DNA of 64,000 nt from Apostichopus japonicus. Its lineage: Eukaryota > Echinodermata > Holothuroidea > Aspidochirotida > Stichopodidae. Of this stretch, positions 1-13,800 are shown piece by piece (positions within the stretch are counted from its first letter, which is position 1; each line of letters begins with the position of its first letter). The stretch lies in contig NC_092561.1 of NCBI RefSeq assembly GCF_037975245.1, forward strand, positions 4,886,001 through 4,950,000, read 5' to 3'. The notes beneath the pieces are model-generated. The model saw only the letters and a program-made list of their open reading frames with translations. It was not told where the DNA came from and did no database searches. A program made the position numbers and the translations under genes.

Positions 1-274
1 AGAAACTAGTTACAAAACTGATAACTGCTGAATTTGATCGAAATTTAATTGAACTGAAACCAGCTGCTCTAAAGCTTACTTCATTTTGTTTGGTCCTTCT
101 TTTTCTTCTTCTTCTTCTTCTTCTTCTTCTTCTTCTTTTTTTGGCCTTATTTTCCATTTTGGTTTTTATAACTTCATATTTTTTCGATTTGCTTTTGGTT
201 TATACAAAGCAATGAATATCTCCATCAAGATCAATTTCCTCATGAAAGTTTATTTTGTCAAATTTTGCTGGTAG
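1..274. other. Intron upstream of first SMG1 exon in window, with TTC microsatellite
   Basis: This is AT-rich, non-coding sequence with a (TTC)n run at about 103-136. It is presumed to be intron of the SMG1 gene. The serine-rich reading across the run is an artefact of the repeat. Confidence 0.6.
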
Positions 275-2509
<2,235 letters not shown>

Positions 2510-4022
2510 AGGAACAGTCCAACCCACGTGATCCGTGGGATAAATTCTTAGGATAGAACATGACATACCACCATGTTCCTCTGGTACCATTCCGGTGGGA
2601 AGGCCCATGGGCCAACCAGAGAGTGGGGCCCGCCCCTTAGACAAGCATAACTGGTGCGCGTAAGGTGTCTTAGATAAGGGTAAAAACTGGAAAGGAGTCG
2701 TGCCGTTTTTGGTCTCTTTTTTGCCGCCTATTCGATAGAAAAATCATTTCAGTCTCGTGACTATTGATGCTAGAGCAGGAGAGAGTGCCTGTGGTCATGG
2801 TAACCATTTTGAAAGATGCAAACAGCTGCGTATCGAGTTAGATCTGGTGTTTCACTCTGTCTCCGAGGTTACATGTCCAGGGCTGAATTTAAATATCATT
2901 GATATTCTTGATTTGTGTGTTTCTAAAGTTCCCATTTATATGTCAAAGAGAAGAATGTTTTGTTCAAATACAACAACAAATTAAAGAAACCCTTGTTGCT
3001 TATCACTTCCAAAATGTCTAGAATTTACTATACAGTCTTGGTGTGTTTACTTGCACAGGTCCTATCCATCAAGTAGGAAAAGAAAACTGAATTGAATTGC
3101 AGAATGTCTTTCAAACTTTAGTAATATTAGTACCAAAATAATATTGCCTTGTTGTGCCAAAAATCTTACTCATAATGAAAAAGGTTTGAAACGCCTGTTT
3201 CCATGACAACAATATCTCCAGTAAAGGGGACTGCAAAAAAATGTAGCTTTCTTGGAAATCATTCTCAGTGTCTTCGTTTCCACACAAGGATCACTAGGTC
3301 AAAGTTAGATGTGCCCATTTTCTCTCTTAGACATTTGGGAACTTTTGTGAACCCTGATCAAAATTACAAAACCAACATGCCCTCCCTTTTTTCTGTCTCA
3401 TTATGTGGCTTCAGGAAGCTTCCTGAAACACAGACGACGAACCTCTCTAGCTTCGATGTCCGATGCTTGTTTGAACCATTAATGCGTAATTTATGGCTTC
3501 ATCGATAAAAATGTTCTGTAAAGAACGATGTAAGTATGTGAGCGAGTGATAATAACAATACAATATGACTGGTCTCTTCTCTGAACAATCAGATCATTTT
3601 TAAAAACAAATGTTGAATTTCAAATAGTCAATATAATTCTAACTGAAAATTGATTCATTACACCAAGGTTTCCTCTAAATCAGTAGCTACCCTTGCTTTA
3701 AATTCGTCAAACCAATCGCTTAAGTTACCTTTTGTCTTTACATTGTAAGTGTTCTGTTTTGCAAGTGTTGTTTCCCTGCTCTGCATGACCGGACATATTG
3801 ATTGGTTATCGAACCTGATTAGAAAACGTCGCAACTGTGAACTGTTCCTGAGATGTCCCCAGAGCAATTAATATCCATCCAAAATATGCAGAACCCTTTT
3901 AAACGTTTAAAAGTATTCATTCCTCTGTTATGTGAAGATTATTGGCATTTCACTGACTATTCACCATAAACAGTTGTTTTGGTTGTTGCAATTTTAGAGT
4001 CAAAGTTTAGAAGAAGCAGTGA
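2510..4022. other. SMG1 3'UTR and intergenic sequence
   Basis: This sequence follows the SMG1 stop. The open frames here (for example 2757-2984 and 3203-3508) show no recognisable domain and no splice context, and are probably chance. I could not place a polyadenylation site with confidence. Confidence 0.4.
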
Positions 4023-4030
4023 GATTAAAC

Positions 4031-4387
4031 CAAGGGCATAGGAACTGGGGGGGCTCCAGCCCCCCCAGTGAAAAATATGGAGGGGCGGAAGTATCATTCC
4101 GCCCCCCCACTTCGCAAGTCAGAAAACCCCTTTTTCATTTCCAAATGAGAAAAAAATCTCATTTGGAGCACCAAATTGCATCTAAGGCCAGGTGAAAATG
4201 CAAAATTATATACAAAATGGAATGCGTGGGTTGAAGTGTGCTATATTGCACCAAATTGCATCTGAGGACACCTGGAAATGCAAAAAAAATCCAAAGGGGA
4301 GGGGGATACCCCTCCCCTTAGACCCCTCCCCCAGGCCGGCCATCAGTCTTCAGCTCCCCCACTCAAAAGTACCTTCCTACGCCACTG
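4031..4387. mobile_element. hAT-like MITE (family CAGTGGCGTAGG), copy 1
   Basis: The element has exact 8-bp target-site duplications, GATTAAAC at 4023-4030 and 4388-4395. Its termini are CAAGGGCATAGG and, inverted, CAGTGGCGTAGG. An 8-bp TSD with CAG-type ends is the hAT superfamily signature. It is 357 bp, contains G-run and C-run arms just inside the ends, and has no transposase, so it is non-autonomous. Related copies lie at 40583-40853 and from 63802 to the window end. Confidence 0.85.
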
Positions 4388-4899
4388 GATTAAACAATAT
4401 TCTACAGAAGGCAGTGGTATAGATTTCTAAAAATAACAAAAAAAATGAAAATGTCATTATGGAATACTAATACTCATAAGTCATAACGATGTCGTAAACC
4501 TAACATGACCTTTGACACAAACAGAGAGAGAGAGACCATGTCATTTGTATTTGCAGATAAGCAAACCTGAACACCGCACCAGTTTAAGATTAAGCTTTGT
4601 CAAGGGGTAGGGTCAGGGGTAGGACCATTAAAGTCATTCAATGCGATGGGTCGAGGAGGTGTGATGCAGGGACCGGTCAATGTTTAATTCGGACCTGGTC
4701 CCGTTCCAGCATCCAGTAGAATGGTCCAGGTGGGTGAAGGAGATTTGAAAAATGAAGGTGATAGTTGACAAATCACAGGTCGTTTGGGTGACCACTTTGA
4801 GGTACTGCTAAGTGCTAGTGAACTTAGTCCGGTCACATGTGATTTACTTTGAGTTCACTTGTTAATCACGTGTTTCAAAAAATGGATTACTCATCTTGG

Positions 4900-5390
4900 T
4901 AATAAATCCATTAATAAGTTGTCAACATATTCCATATACTGGGAGCAACATGGTTTGTTGAACAACTTACTGAGTTACAGTTGGACAACATGTTGCAAAC
5001 AGTTGAAAACTAGTGAGTATAGTTGAACAACATGTTGCGCATCGTTGCACAACACGTTGAGATCAGTTGTACCATACACTGAGTATGGTTGAACAACATT
5101 TTCAGTAATGATGAGAACATATAAAGTATGGTCTGTTCAACATGATGAGATCATTTGTATGACTTGTTGAGTATTTTCACAACATGATGTGTTACTTAGT
5201 CACTTAGCTTCTTTTTTTATCGTTTTTAGTTATTTGAGCAACACGCTGAGATTAGTTGCTCATTATATGGACTGTAGTTGTTCAACATTTTGAGTGAAAG
5301 TTATAAAGTGTAGACCTATATTGAAACAACATGTTGAGAATATGCTTTACAACAACATGTGTCCTTTATCGCTGTATCTGTTGTGAACAA
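4900..5390. repeat. Degenerate repeat of CAACATGTTG-like palindromes
   Basis: GTTGAACAACATGTTG and variants (CAACACGTTGAG, CAACATGATGAG, CAACACGCTGAG) recur irregularly about every 30-50 bases, interspersed with short spacers. There is no open frame and no known element was recognised. It looks like a decayed minisatellite. Confidence 0.5.
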
Positions 5391-8388
5391 TGTCAGTCAT
5401 TAACACAGGCTGTAATATACAATGATAATTATCATTTGATTTGTTTAATCGTCTTGTTCTTTGTAGAAAAAATGGACAACGTGCATAATTTTCATATTTA
5501 GCTTTTTGGAAAGCAATACTTGGTATGACAGCTGGAAAACCAAAAGAACAACATTAAAAAGCAAAAACTTAAATCCTTGAAAACAGGAAAAAAATTCTTA
5601 TTTCTCTTAGATTTACCAAAATTGATGAAATTTTAGTTCAAAGTTTGTCAGTTTTTGTCACTGTTTACTGTCGGCTGCTGTCAAAACTTCATTTTAGCAG
5701 ACAGATGAGATGTAATTTTGTTATATAAATGCCGTGGTGATGTAGTGAAATTAGGAAATGGTTGTTGTTTTCAAGCATCAGATATGTTGTCTTGCTATCA
5801 CATATCTGAGTTTGCCTTCTTCGACATTGTTATAGATTCACTTGTCTTCTGTTTATTTTTACAAGGCCTTACAGGTCCACTAGCAGCTTATATTCTACAC
5901 CAATTTTATCAAAGTAAAAGTTGGAAACTGGAAAAGAGCTATTGAAGGCACAGTCAAGACCTCTTTACTAGCCATTTTCATGACTCGAATTAACTAAAGT
6001 CATAAAAGTATCTGTATGTGAAAAAAAAACATGTTTTGAGTCAGCTCATGTTTGAAATGTAGCAACTCAAAGCGATGGCTCGTTGTTGCACTGGAAAAGG
6101 AGCACAGTACCCTCATTGTTACAAGTCCTGTGCTTCTATCCTTACCTCACAATTGTTAGGATGCGTAACTGTTTTTTTTTTCATCTTTTCTTTGTGCACC
6201 CGAACATCTGTATTTTTTATTTTGTGATAAAAAATTCACTTTGAAATTGCTCTTCAAAAATGTAAACGAGAAGAGTCACGCAAAATGTGACAAGTAAACA
6301 TATTTTGTGTTATTTTGTGTAAAAGCAATTCTTTTTTGAGCTTCAAGAAAGCAGCTGTCTGTTGTGTGCTTTATTTTCACCTAATAGGCATCGTTGCTTT
6401 AATGAAGAAGAGTAAAATGGTAGGAGGGTACCCAATGCATATTCAGTTAGATTAAGTTATGAATATTTATAGGTTAACATATACACAGCACCGAGACCTC
6501 AAGTTTTGTTCATCTCTCAAGACAAGTTATGTGGCAAGTTGCATTGCCTCAAGAAGTACGGTATTGCATGATACTACATGTGATGCTGTATTTCTCGGGT
6601 TAGGGTTAACCCCAACCATAGGGTTTCCCCGGTCCACAAGATTCGTCATTTCATTGGGCTTTATCATGCATGATGACATTGGTCGACACATTAAACTGTG
6701 TACAAAACGGTTCTCTTGAGAAATACTGTCACGTGAGGATTGGTTGATACACAATCACAGTAATATCACAATTAGGCTTGATCGTGTGGGTTTGTTTGAA
6801 ATAAATAACATTTCCATGTAAACAGGAGATTGCATTACCTTTGTACATAACCATCACAAACAAACGATTTCTTATGGATACATGCCAGCGGGTATAAACG
6901 GGTGTGGTAGATGCTGGCAAGATTCGCTATGTCCTATGTAAAAGTAAGATTAGTCAGTGATTACTGGCTTCTTCTTCAAGCCATCTATAAGGTACATTGA
7001 AGGTACTGGCAATTACAAGTGTATCTTGAATTTCCTGTTATCAGGGATTTCATTTAACTATAATACAATGGGTTTGTTGGATTAATAAGATGGTATAGTG
7101 ATGCCATGAGCAGATTAATCAGTAGTCTTGAGGTGTTTTCGTGGGGGCGTGGGAGGGTAATTGTGTAATTAAGACAGTAACATATTTCCGGGCTGTTTTT
7201 GCTATTTTTGTTGAATTTGTCGAGATGGCTTGCTCGGTGATGTATCATCTTTCTGTATAGTCACCGGTCCTTAGCTTCAAATGTTCAACAAAGTTTAAAT
7301 CTAATATAATGTCTCTTTCATCAGGATCAGGATCATCACAGTGCATGCCACTTCTACAAAAAATAAACGTATTTTAACCCTAAAAATGGATTAAATTAAG
7401 TTATAATGTTCGCGACTTACAAAAAAAATTCAGATATCTATTAATCATTTTCGCAAGTAAATACTAGTCTTAATAGTCAACACTTCTGCATTGTGACAAT
7501 TTCAACGACATTCAACGCATTGTGAGAATCTGTCAGCTTAACGATTGATTAGCAGTGACTCAATTGCACGTTTTTAATTAAATGGTTTATGTACACAGAA
7601 TAAAATCAATAGTTTCCACACTGGGCAAACATTGACAACTGCCACATGTTTAATACTTGTATTAAACATATTTGAAGAGTGCAGTTTTGCAAATTTGTGA
7701 AGTGATTAAACTTGGAAAATATATTCAATATGAAGTTGGTACTTGTTTATTCTTCTCGGGATATTTGCTTTTACATTTTAGGTAATTTTTGTAGTTTAGT
7801 GATATCAAACTTCCTATGTGAAAATGCTATAATGCATTTTTGTTTAATATTGATCCCCTTGTTTCTTTGGGGTTTTCCATTTTGAAAGAAATGTTGCTTT
7901 AAGTTTTAATAATTGTTTGTTGGTTATCCTCTCGGTTGAATAAATTACCCAGTTTAAATATTACGTTTGGTGTGTTTTTGTTCTGAGTGAGTTCTGTAAA
8001 TTAAGTCAACAAGAATCGATCTAGAATGATCAGATTTACTAAGAGAAGTGTCAAAGTTCCATACACAGGGATGTTAAAATCATTATTATTCTGTTTCGTT
8101 GACATTATGAAATGCTTTTGGAACATTTTCGTCAGAAACTTATATAAAACTCATTGTGCTATGCCCCTTCCGTCACCATTGACACTCCCCTCCTGTACAC
8201 CCCCTCCCCCCCACCAAAAAAAAACAAAAGAGATGTACAAAGGAAATTATAAAAAATTCACACATTGCTGTAAATAAATTCAATGTTATAAATATCAAAT
8301 TAAACGGTAAACCTGCAGTAAATGTCGTCAAGTACATGTTCCCTTTCCATACTGTACAGTTCTTGACTCCAAAGTAAATTGCATAAGA
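5391..8388. other. Intergenic, no gene seen
   Basis: AT-rich sequence with only short open frames (under about 90 codons) that lack splice sites in useful positions or domain similarity. Nothing else was recognised. Confidence 0.4.
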
Positions 8389-8503
8389 AAAGAACTCTCA
8401 TACCAAAAATTGTGCTCTTATTGCATGGACAGTGCAACATTATAACTCTCATACCAAAAATGTGCTCACATTGCCTGGAGAGTACAACATTATAACGTTA
8501 CAT
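8389..8503. repeat. Tandem duplication, about 57-bp unit
   Basis: Two adjacent copies begin AACTCTCATACCAAAAA and end GCAACATTAT or ACAACATTAT, with a few differences between them. Non-coding. Confidence 0.65.
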
Positions 8504-8628
8504 ACATGTCATAAAACTCTTTTCAGTAAAACAGATACATGACAACGTCATTTGCCCATCTGATGTGCTATTCCATACCAACATCTTGAAGTACTGGTCC
8601 CACCCTACCTTCCCCACCTAAGTAGCTG

Positions 8629-9199
8629 TTAAAGGATTGGTTCAGTTGTCATACATGTTTATGTTATATGAAAAAGGGACAATAAAAAGAAACACTATGG
8701 TGAAAAAACTGTTCAAATATCTTTTCGGTTAAAGAGATATTCAAGTGTAAAGTTTTAGCAGATTGTGTAGAAACTGCTGAAATCTGACTAGCTGTGATGT
8801 CACATTCCTGAAAAATCTTTGTTGTTTTTTTCTAAATATTTTGTGAGATTTCATGACTTTCAACCAAAAGATATGTCAGGAGATCTCATATTTGTCAAAG
8901 GAAGTATTTGAGATTAAACATCTGCAGAATTTTTGATTATATTATTTTCCAATGTGTTAAAAAATGTAAATAATTTTTAAAGAAAAATATTAACAAATGT
9001 TAAGGAAGTGAGGATGTGACATCACACCCTCACAGTAAGTCTTTCTACACCAGTCATTTTCAAAGAAATGTTGATATCTTCAAAGTGTCATATCTCCTTA
9101 ACAGAGCATGCTATCATGGTAGTTTCTTCACTGTTCTTTTGTCTTTTTTTGCTCTTTCATACAAAATAGACATGTCAAACACCTGAACCAATCCTTTAA
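8629..9199. mobile_element. TTAA-flanked MITE with long terminal inverted repeats
   Basis: TTAA at both ends (8629-8632 and 9196-9199) is followed by inverted AAGGATTGGTTCAG termini. Weaker inverted similarity continues well over 100 bp inward, for example GATGTCAC in both arms. TTAA duplication is typical of piggyBac- and Kolobok-type elements. The element is 571 bp and encodes no transposase. Confidence 0.8.
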
Positions 9200-10114
9200 T
9201 CAACAAAGTGCCGGCATTGATAAAGAGAGGACCAGATGAGGCCAATCTGGGGGGCCCCGGAAAGATGGGATAAAGAATAAAATATTCTCATATCCACCAT
9301 ATGAAAGCAAACAATTGCAGACTTCAAAGTGATGTAATTTACCCTAGGTCCACCCAACCTGGCATCCAAAAGTCCTGTCAAAGTGACTTTTGACAATAAA
9401 AGGTTCAGCCCATTATTTTATATGCAAATTAGGTAGCACACAGGTAATCTAGTACATATATGATATGGCAAGTATTGACGATGACATTTTGTTAACAAAA
9501 ACAAAGCTGACTAACATATTTGTCCCGATTCATTTAAAGCAACTAAAAATGTTATACAGTACATCTCAGGAGAGAGAAAAAGTATCTTTGCTGAAGAACC
9601 TTGGACATGTGGAACAAACAGAATGTCCAATATGGAATGCTTCCTTTTGACTAATACTAAGATGAAACATATTTTCTACTTAATTAGAAGCCTGCATACT
9701 TAGAAGTGCACAAACATACAAAAATAAAACCAAACTGATAGATCTACACATGTATGAACCCCTCATTCAACAACTTTTGGCAACAAACAATGTTTTTTTC
9801 TTGGTTCCCATCTCATGAATATTAATGACTGAGTGGGGCTTAACATTTCTGATTTCCTATAATTAAAAATGTTAAAAATTATTGAAATATATATACCTTA
9901 TAAAACTTTACTTATACATAAAAGCATTTTTTTCTCCCTCTTTCTGTTCAAGTCACTTTAAACGCTTTCTAGTAATAAGATAGCAAATGTTATACTCACA
10001 TTACAGCACGATGGGGATGATGTTAAAACCCCCACACTGTATCCCTACTTCCTCTCACCCCCCTCTGCCTCAAAACCCCCTCCCTTCCCCTCCCATGCCC
10101 CATATATCACAGTT
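9200..10114. other. Intergenic region downstream of sulfotransferase gene A
   Basis: Low-complexity AT-rich sequence. It presumably includes the 3'UTR of gene A (minus strand) just below 10115. No separate gene is supported. Confidence 0.4.
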
Positions 10115-10893
10115 TCAACTAATAGCTTTTTGTCTCTGGAAAGCTTTTATTAAATTGTTCCTGAATTTGTGAAGGTAGTCAAGTTCGGGCTGTGTGAGTT
10201 GTTCGCATAATTGTTTATGAGTTGCATTTTCGTTGACTATGAAGCTATTGACCTTGATGCCCGGGGGGTACCACATCCGTTTATCACCTTGCTCCATGAC
10301 TTTACCAATGCAATCCTTCGACAGAGCTTGGTTCTTCGCAGCCAACAACTGTAGCTCTTGGTCCATACGATCTCTGCCGAAGATCTCGATCCTCTCCCAG
10401 AGAGTTTTGTTAAAGTGAGCGTAGAGTTTTTGGTCGGCCCAGTTCCAGCTGCGTATCGCAGCCGTATCGGCCCGGGACAGGGGTACCACCGATTTGTTGT
10501 TCCGGGCATTCTGACTGAAATAGACCACATCGTCTAACGTCCAACACATGAGATCTTTCAACAAGATGAGAGATTCATCAAAGTGTTCTGCGATTAGGAC
10601 TAAGTCGTACCAATTGTCTAAAATATCGATGAAGGAGTCCAATCTCCCATTGCCCGGCGTTAAACGTCTAGCGTCCAAACCGTTGTCGTAGCACATGGGA
10701 TTGCGGCCAGCGACTCGCGTGGACCTGGGCTCAAATAATTGAAAATACCGGTCCGGTCGCTGGAGAAATCGATGTAAATCTGCTTTGAACCGCATCCTCC
10801 ATCCGTAATACGTGAAAATACTTTCAAACTGTTTGGCAGGATCACGTAAGATGGTGATGTATTTCGCCCCGGGGGCCATCACCTCTTCCACAT
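10115..10893 (-). CDS. Gene A terminal exon: 3'-phosphate-binding half of Gal3ST domain
   Basis: The acceptor on the minus strand is CTTTCACTTCAG|AT. About 259 residues are encoded. The block RDPAKQFES is the family's 3'-phosphate-binding region. NPMCYDNGLDAR and the run FDESLILLKDLMCW recur in both gene C domains. The exon ends with PELDYLHKF and a short basic tail. The open frame continues upstream of the acceptor to 11056, but that part is intron. Confidence 0.87.
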
Positions 10894-13800
10894 CTGAAGT
10901 GAAAGAAAGCAAGAGTTGGTGATTCAATACAGTTGGTTGCATATCATCGCTTAAGTTAAGACAAAAACTCTTGCTAAAGAAATTGTACTGTGTGTCTTTT
11001 AACTTCAAGCTGCAAAGAAATATTTTCTCTCCAGACAATAAAAAAGTGCAATTCACATATGCTTTCTTTAATTATACTATTCTTTAATCAAACTAAACTA
11101 AAACTACGTCAGGCCAACTTACTTTTACACACACTAAACTAAAACTAAACTTCTAATTTAAGGACAATTCATATAGCAATTATTGTTTTGTTTTTGGTAA
11201 AACAGCACCAAACTTTCTTGTGTGATATTCAACACCGGTTGAGATATTAAAATGTATCAGTCCTACAGTACACAATATGCAAAATAATCTGTATGTCCAG
11301 GAATTCATCAATATTCAACCAGATTATGTAAAGAAGCTAGAGCCGCAAATTTTAATCATTAACTTTTACCAAGGAAAACAGACATTCTTTGTTAGAGGGA
11401 TCACCTTGCTTTGACTTCCCTTCTTTCTTTTGTTTTGTTTCTTTGAAAATTTGCCCGAAAAGTGTAAAGTAAAATCTAGATAGATAATGCTGTGCCGGTC
11501 TTCCGTCCAATAACTGTCCAACACTGTACACTGAACACTTACTGTACACTGTACACTTACGCATTGTGTCAAAGAAAAAAAGATGCAGCAGCTGCAAATG
11601 TTCTGCTGCAGCCAAGCTGAATAAATATTTGACAAGTGACGTTATCACTACAGACCGGCAGAAATGTCTTGAAATGCCAAGAGCAATTTTAGATTAAGCC
11701 CAATTCAGTCTGGCTTCAGTGATGCAGAAGCAACCCCTTCCTAAGATTGACATGGTGCCATAAGAAATGTATGTAATAGCCGAAACACTTCCTTAATCCC
11801 TATAACAATGTCGGTCATTAAAAAATTGAGGCGTACAGTACGTTATTTTACAATGTACATATTGATTTTCTATCTCAAGGAGGGAGGATTGGGGGGGGGG
11901 GATTATGGGGGTAATGCTTTTAATCTTTTTGCCAACACCCCCCCCCACACCCATCACACATGCACAATCTCTTTTGTCTACCAACATGTCCACAGAAGGT
12001 ACTGATGTCAGCTGAGACATTGACAAATGCCATGTCAGAGTAAAATTCATTAATATTCTGAAAAATTTTCAAAAAAATGATCCAAGGGGCTAATACCTTT
12101 CAGACTCTTAAATCTCATGTGACTGGCCATGATGTTGTACTTCTTCTGACCGAAGTCTAAAAATATGAACCTCCGACTGAAAAACGACGGGCTGCCAAAG
12201 TAGACGCTCTCCCTAGGAATGGCGATACTCAACTCCAAATCTTCTGCCTTCCGGAAGAGTATGTTTTGCAGAGTTGAGCTGCTACATTTATGAGTTTTGA
12301 TCATGGCCACACTGGTCAAAGGCTTACAGATTTTGGCCGAATTCTCGTCAGATTTACTGTTACGCTTTCCTGCTTGCAATTGCGATGAGTTTGAAAGCTT
12401 TGCAGAATGCTGCTTGCTAACGGCAGCAAAGAGTTTTGGCACGACAGGTTTTTTTGCTTCCTCTTTCGGAATAATTTTTTTCCAGGGTTCACTCAATCGG
12501 CCATCCAGTTCTTCCTTTTCTACGTAATCATCTTCGCTGTCCGGGAGGCTGGCCGACGCTAGGTCAAATTTCCGGGCTGCCTCCTTTGCTAGTTGACGGT
12601 GAGATTGGGCAATGTCTCCTTTCAAGACAAATTCCTGCATCCACTCATCATTTCTGATTTGGTCGTTATCCTCGTCGTAGAGGCGGTTGGCGACAAATCT
12701 CCTGGGAACGGAAAAACAAAACGTGAAATGTTTGCAAGTGATTTACGGTGCGTTCTACAAACCCTGTTGAAAAGAAGTGTTCACAATTAAAGGGATTTCA
12801 TGATCATGGCAAAAATTGAAAGCAGCTCTCTGAATTTGGTTGTCAAGTTTTCAATGCCAAACAGAACGCCCAATAAGATTTCATTGATCTAACCCAACCC
12901 TCCCCCACCCTCTCCTACCCTCCTCCCCACCCCTAGAAAGGTTAATATAAGCCAATTAATAAATAAATAGCATTTTATCCTACAGTAAAAATATTTCATC
13001 ACCAGAGTGACAACTTTCCATATTTACTTGGCTAATCAAGTACAGTATGTTAGCCAGCGACGTAGCCAGGAATTTGAAAGGGGGGGAGCACTTTTTGCGA
13101 TTGATATGGATTTTCAAAGTTGTAGGCACGACTATCTGAGCGGAGCGCCACCATCGGTTGGCGCGGAGCGTACAAGAAAATTTTGGGTTTTACAAACCCC
13201 CCAGATGGCCGGAAACGGCCCTTCCCAATGTTCATTCTGGTTCCCAGGCCTCTTGCTAACTTGAGACACCTCATTCAATATCACTTTTAAACCCAAAAAA
13301 CAAACGAGTTAAAATAGTACGTAATTCAATAATACATAATGTATTAAAATTAGCAAGGTACACAAGGGCAGCGGAAGCACTTTTAATCTGGGGGGGGGGG
13401 CACCGACGTCAAAGGGCACTTTGCAGAAATTCGATTGGACTGATGCAGCCTGATATTTAGTACCCTTTATAAATCTTATTGTATTATCTTATTTGCGTAT
13501 ACACATCACTCCATCAACGCCCCCCCCCCCTCCCCCCGTCTTAGTAGTCTTACTTTTCAACTTTTGATACTTGTAGATACAAAGATAGGCCAGAAATGTC
13601 TTTGATACAACCATAGCCAGTAATTGTCTTTGATACAACTGTAGCTAGTAAATGTTTATCGAAAAGGCTCCTTTGGAACTTGGAACGCCGATCGTGACAA
13701 CAACAGGCAACAAAGTATATACATATAAAGTCTCTTAATCAACGATAGGCTTATTTGACTGTGGAATGTTCTCAACTGAAATTTTATCTGCCTAAACGGG

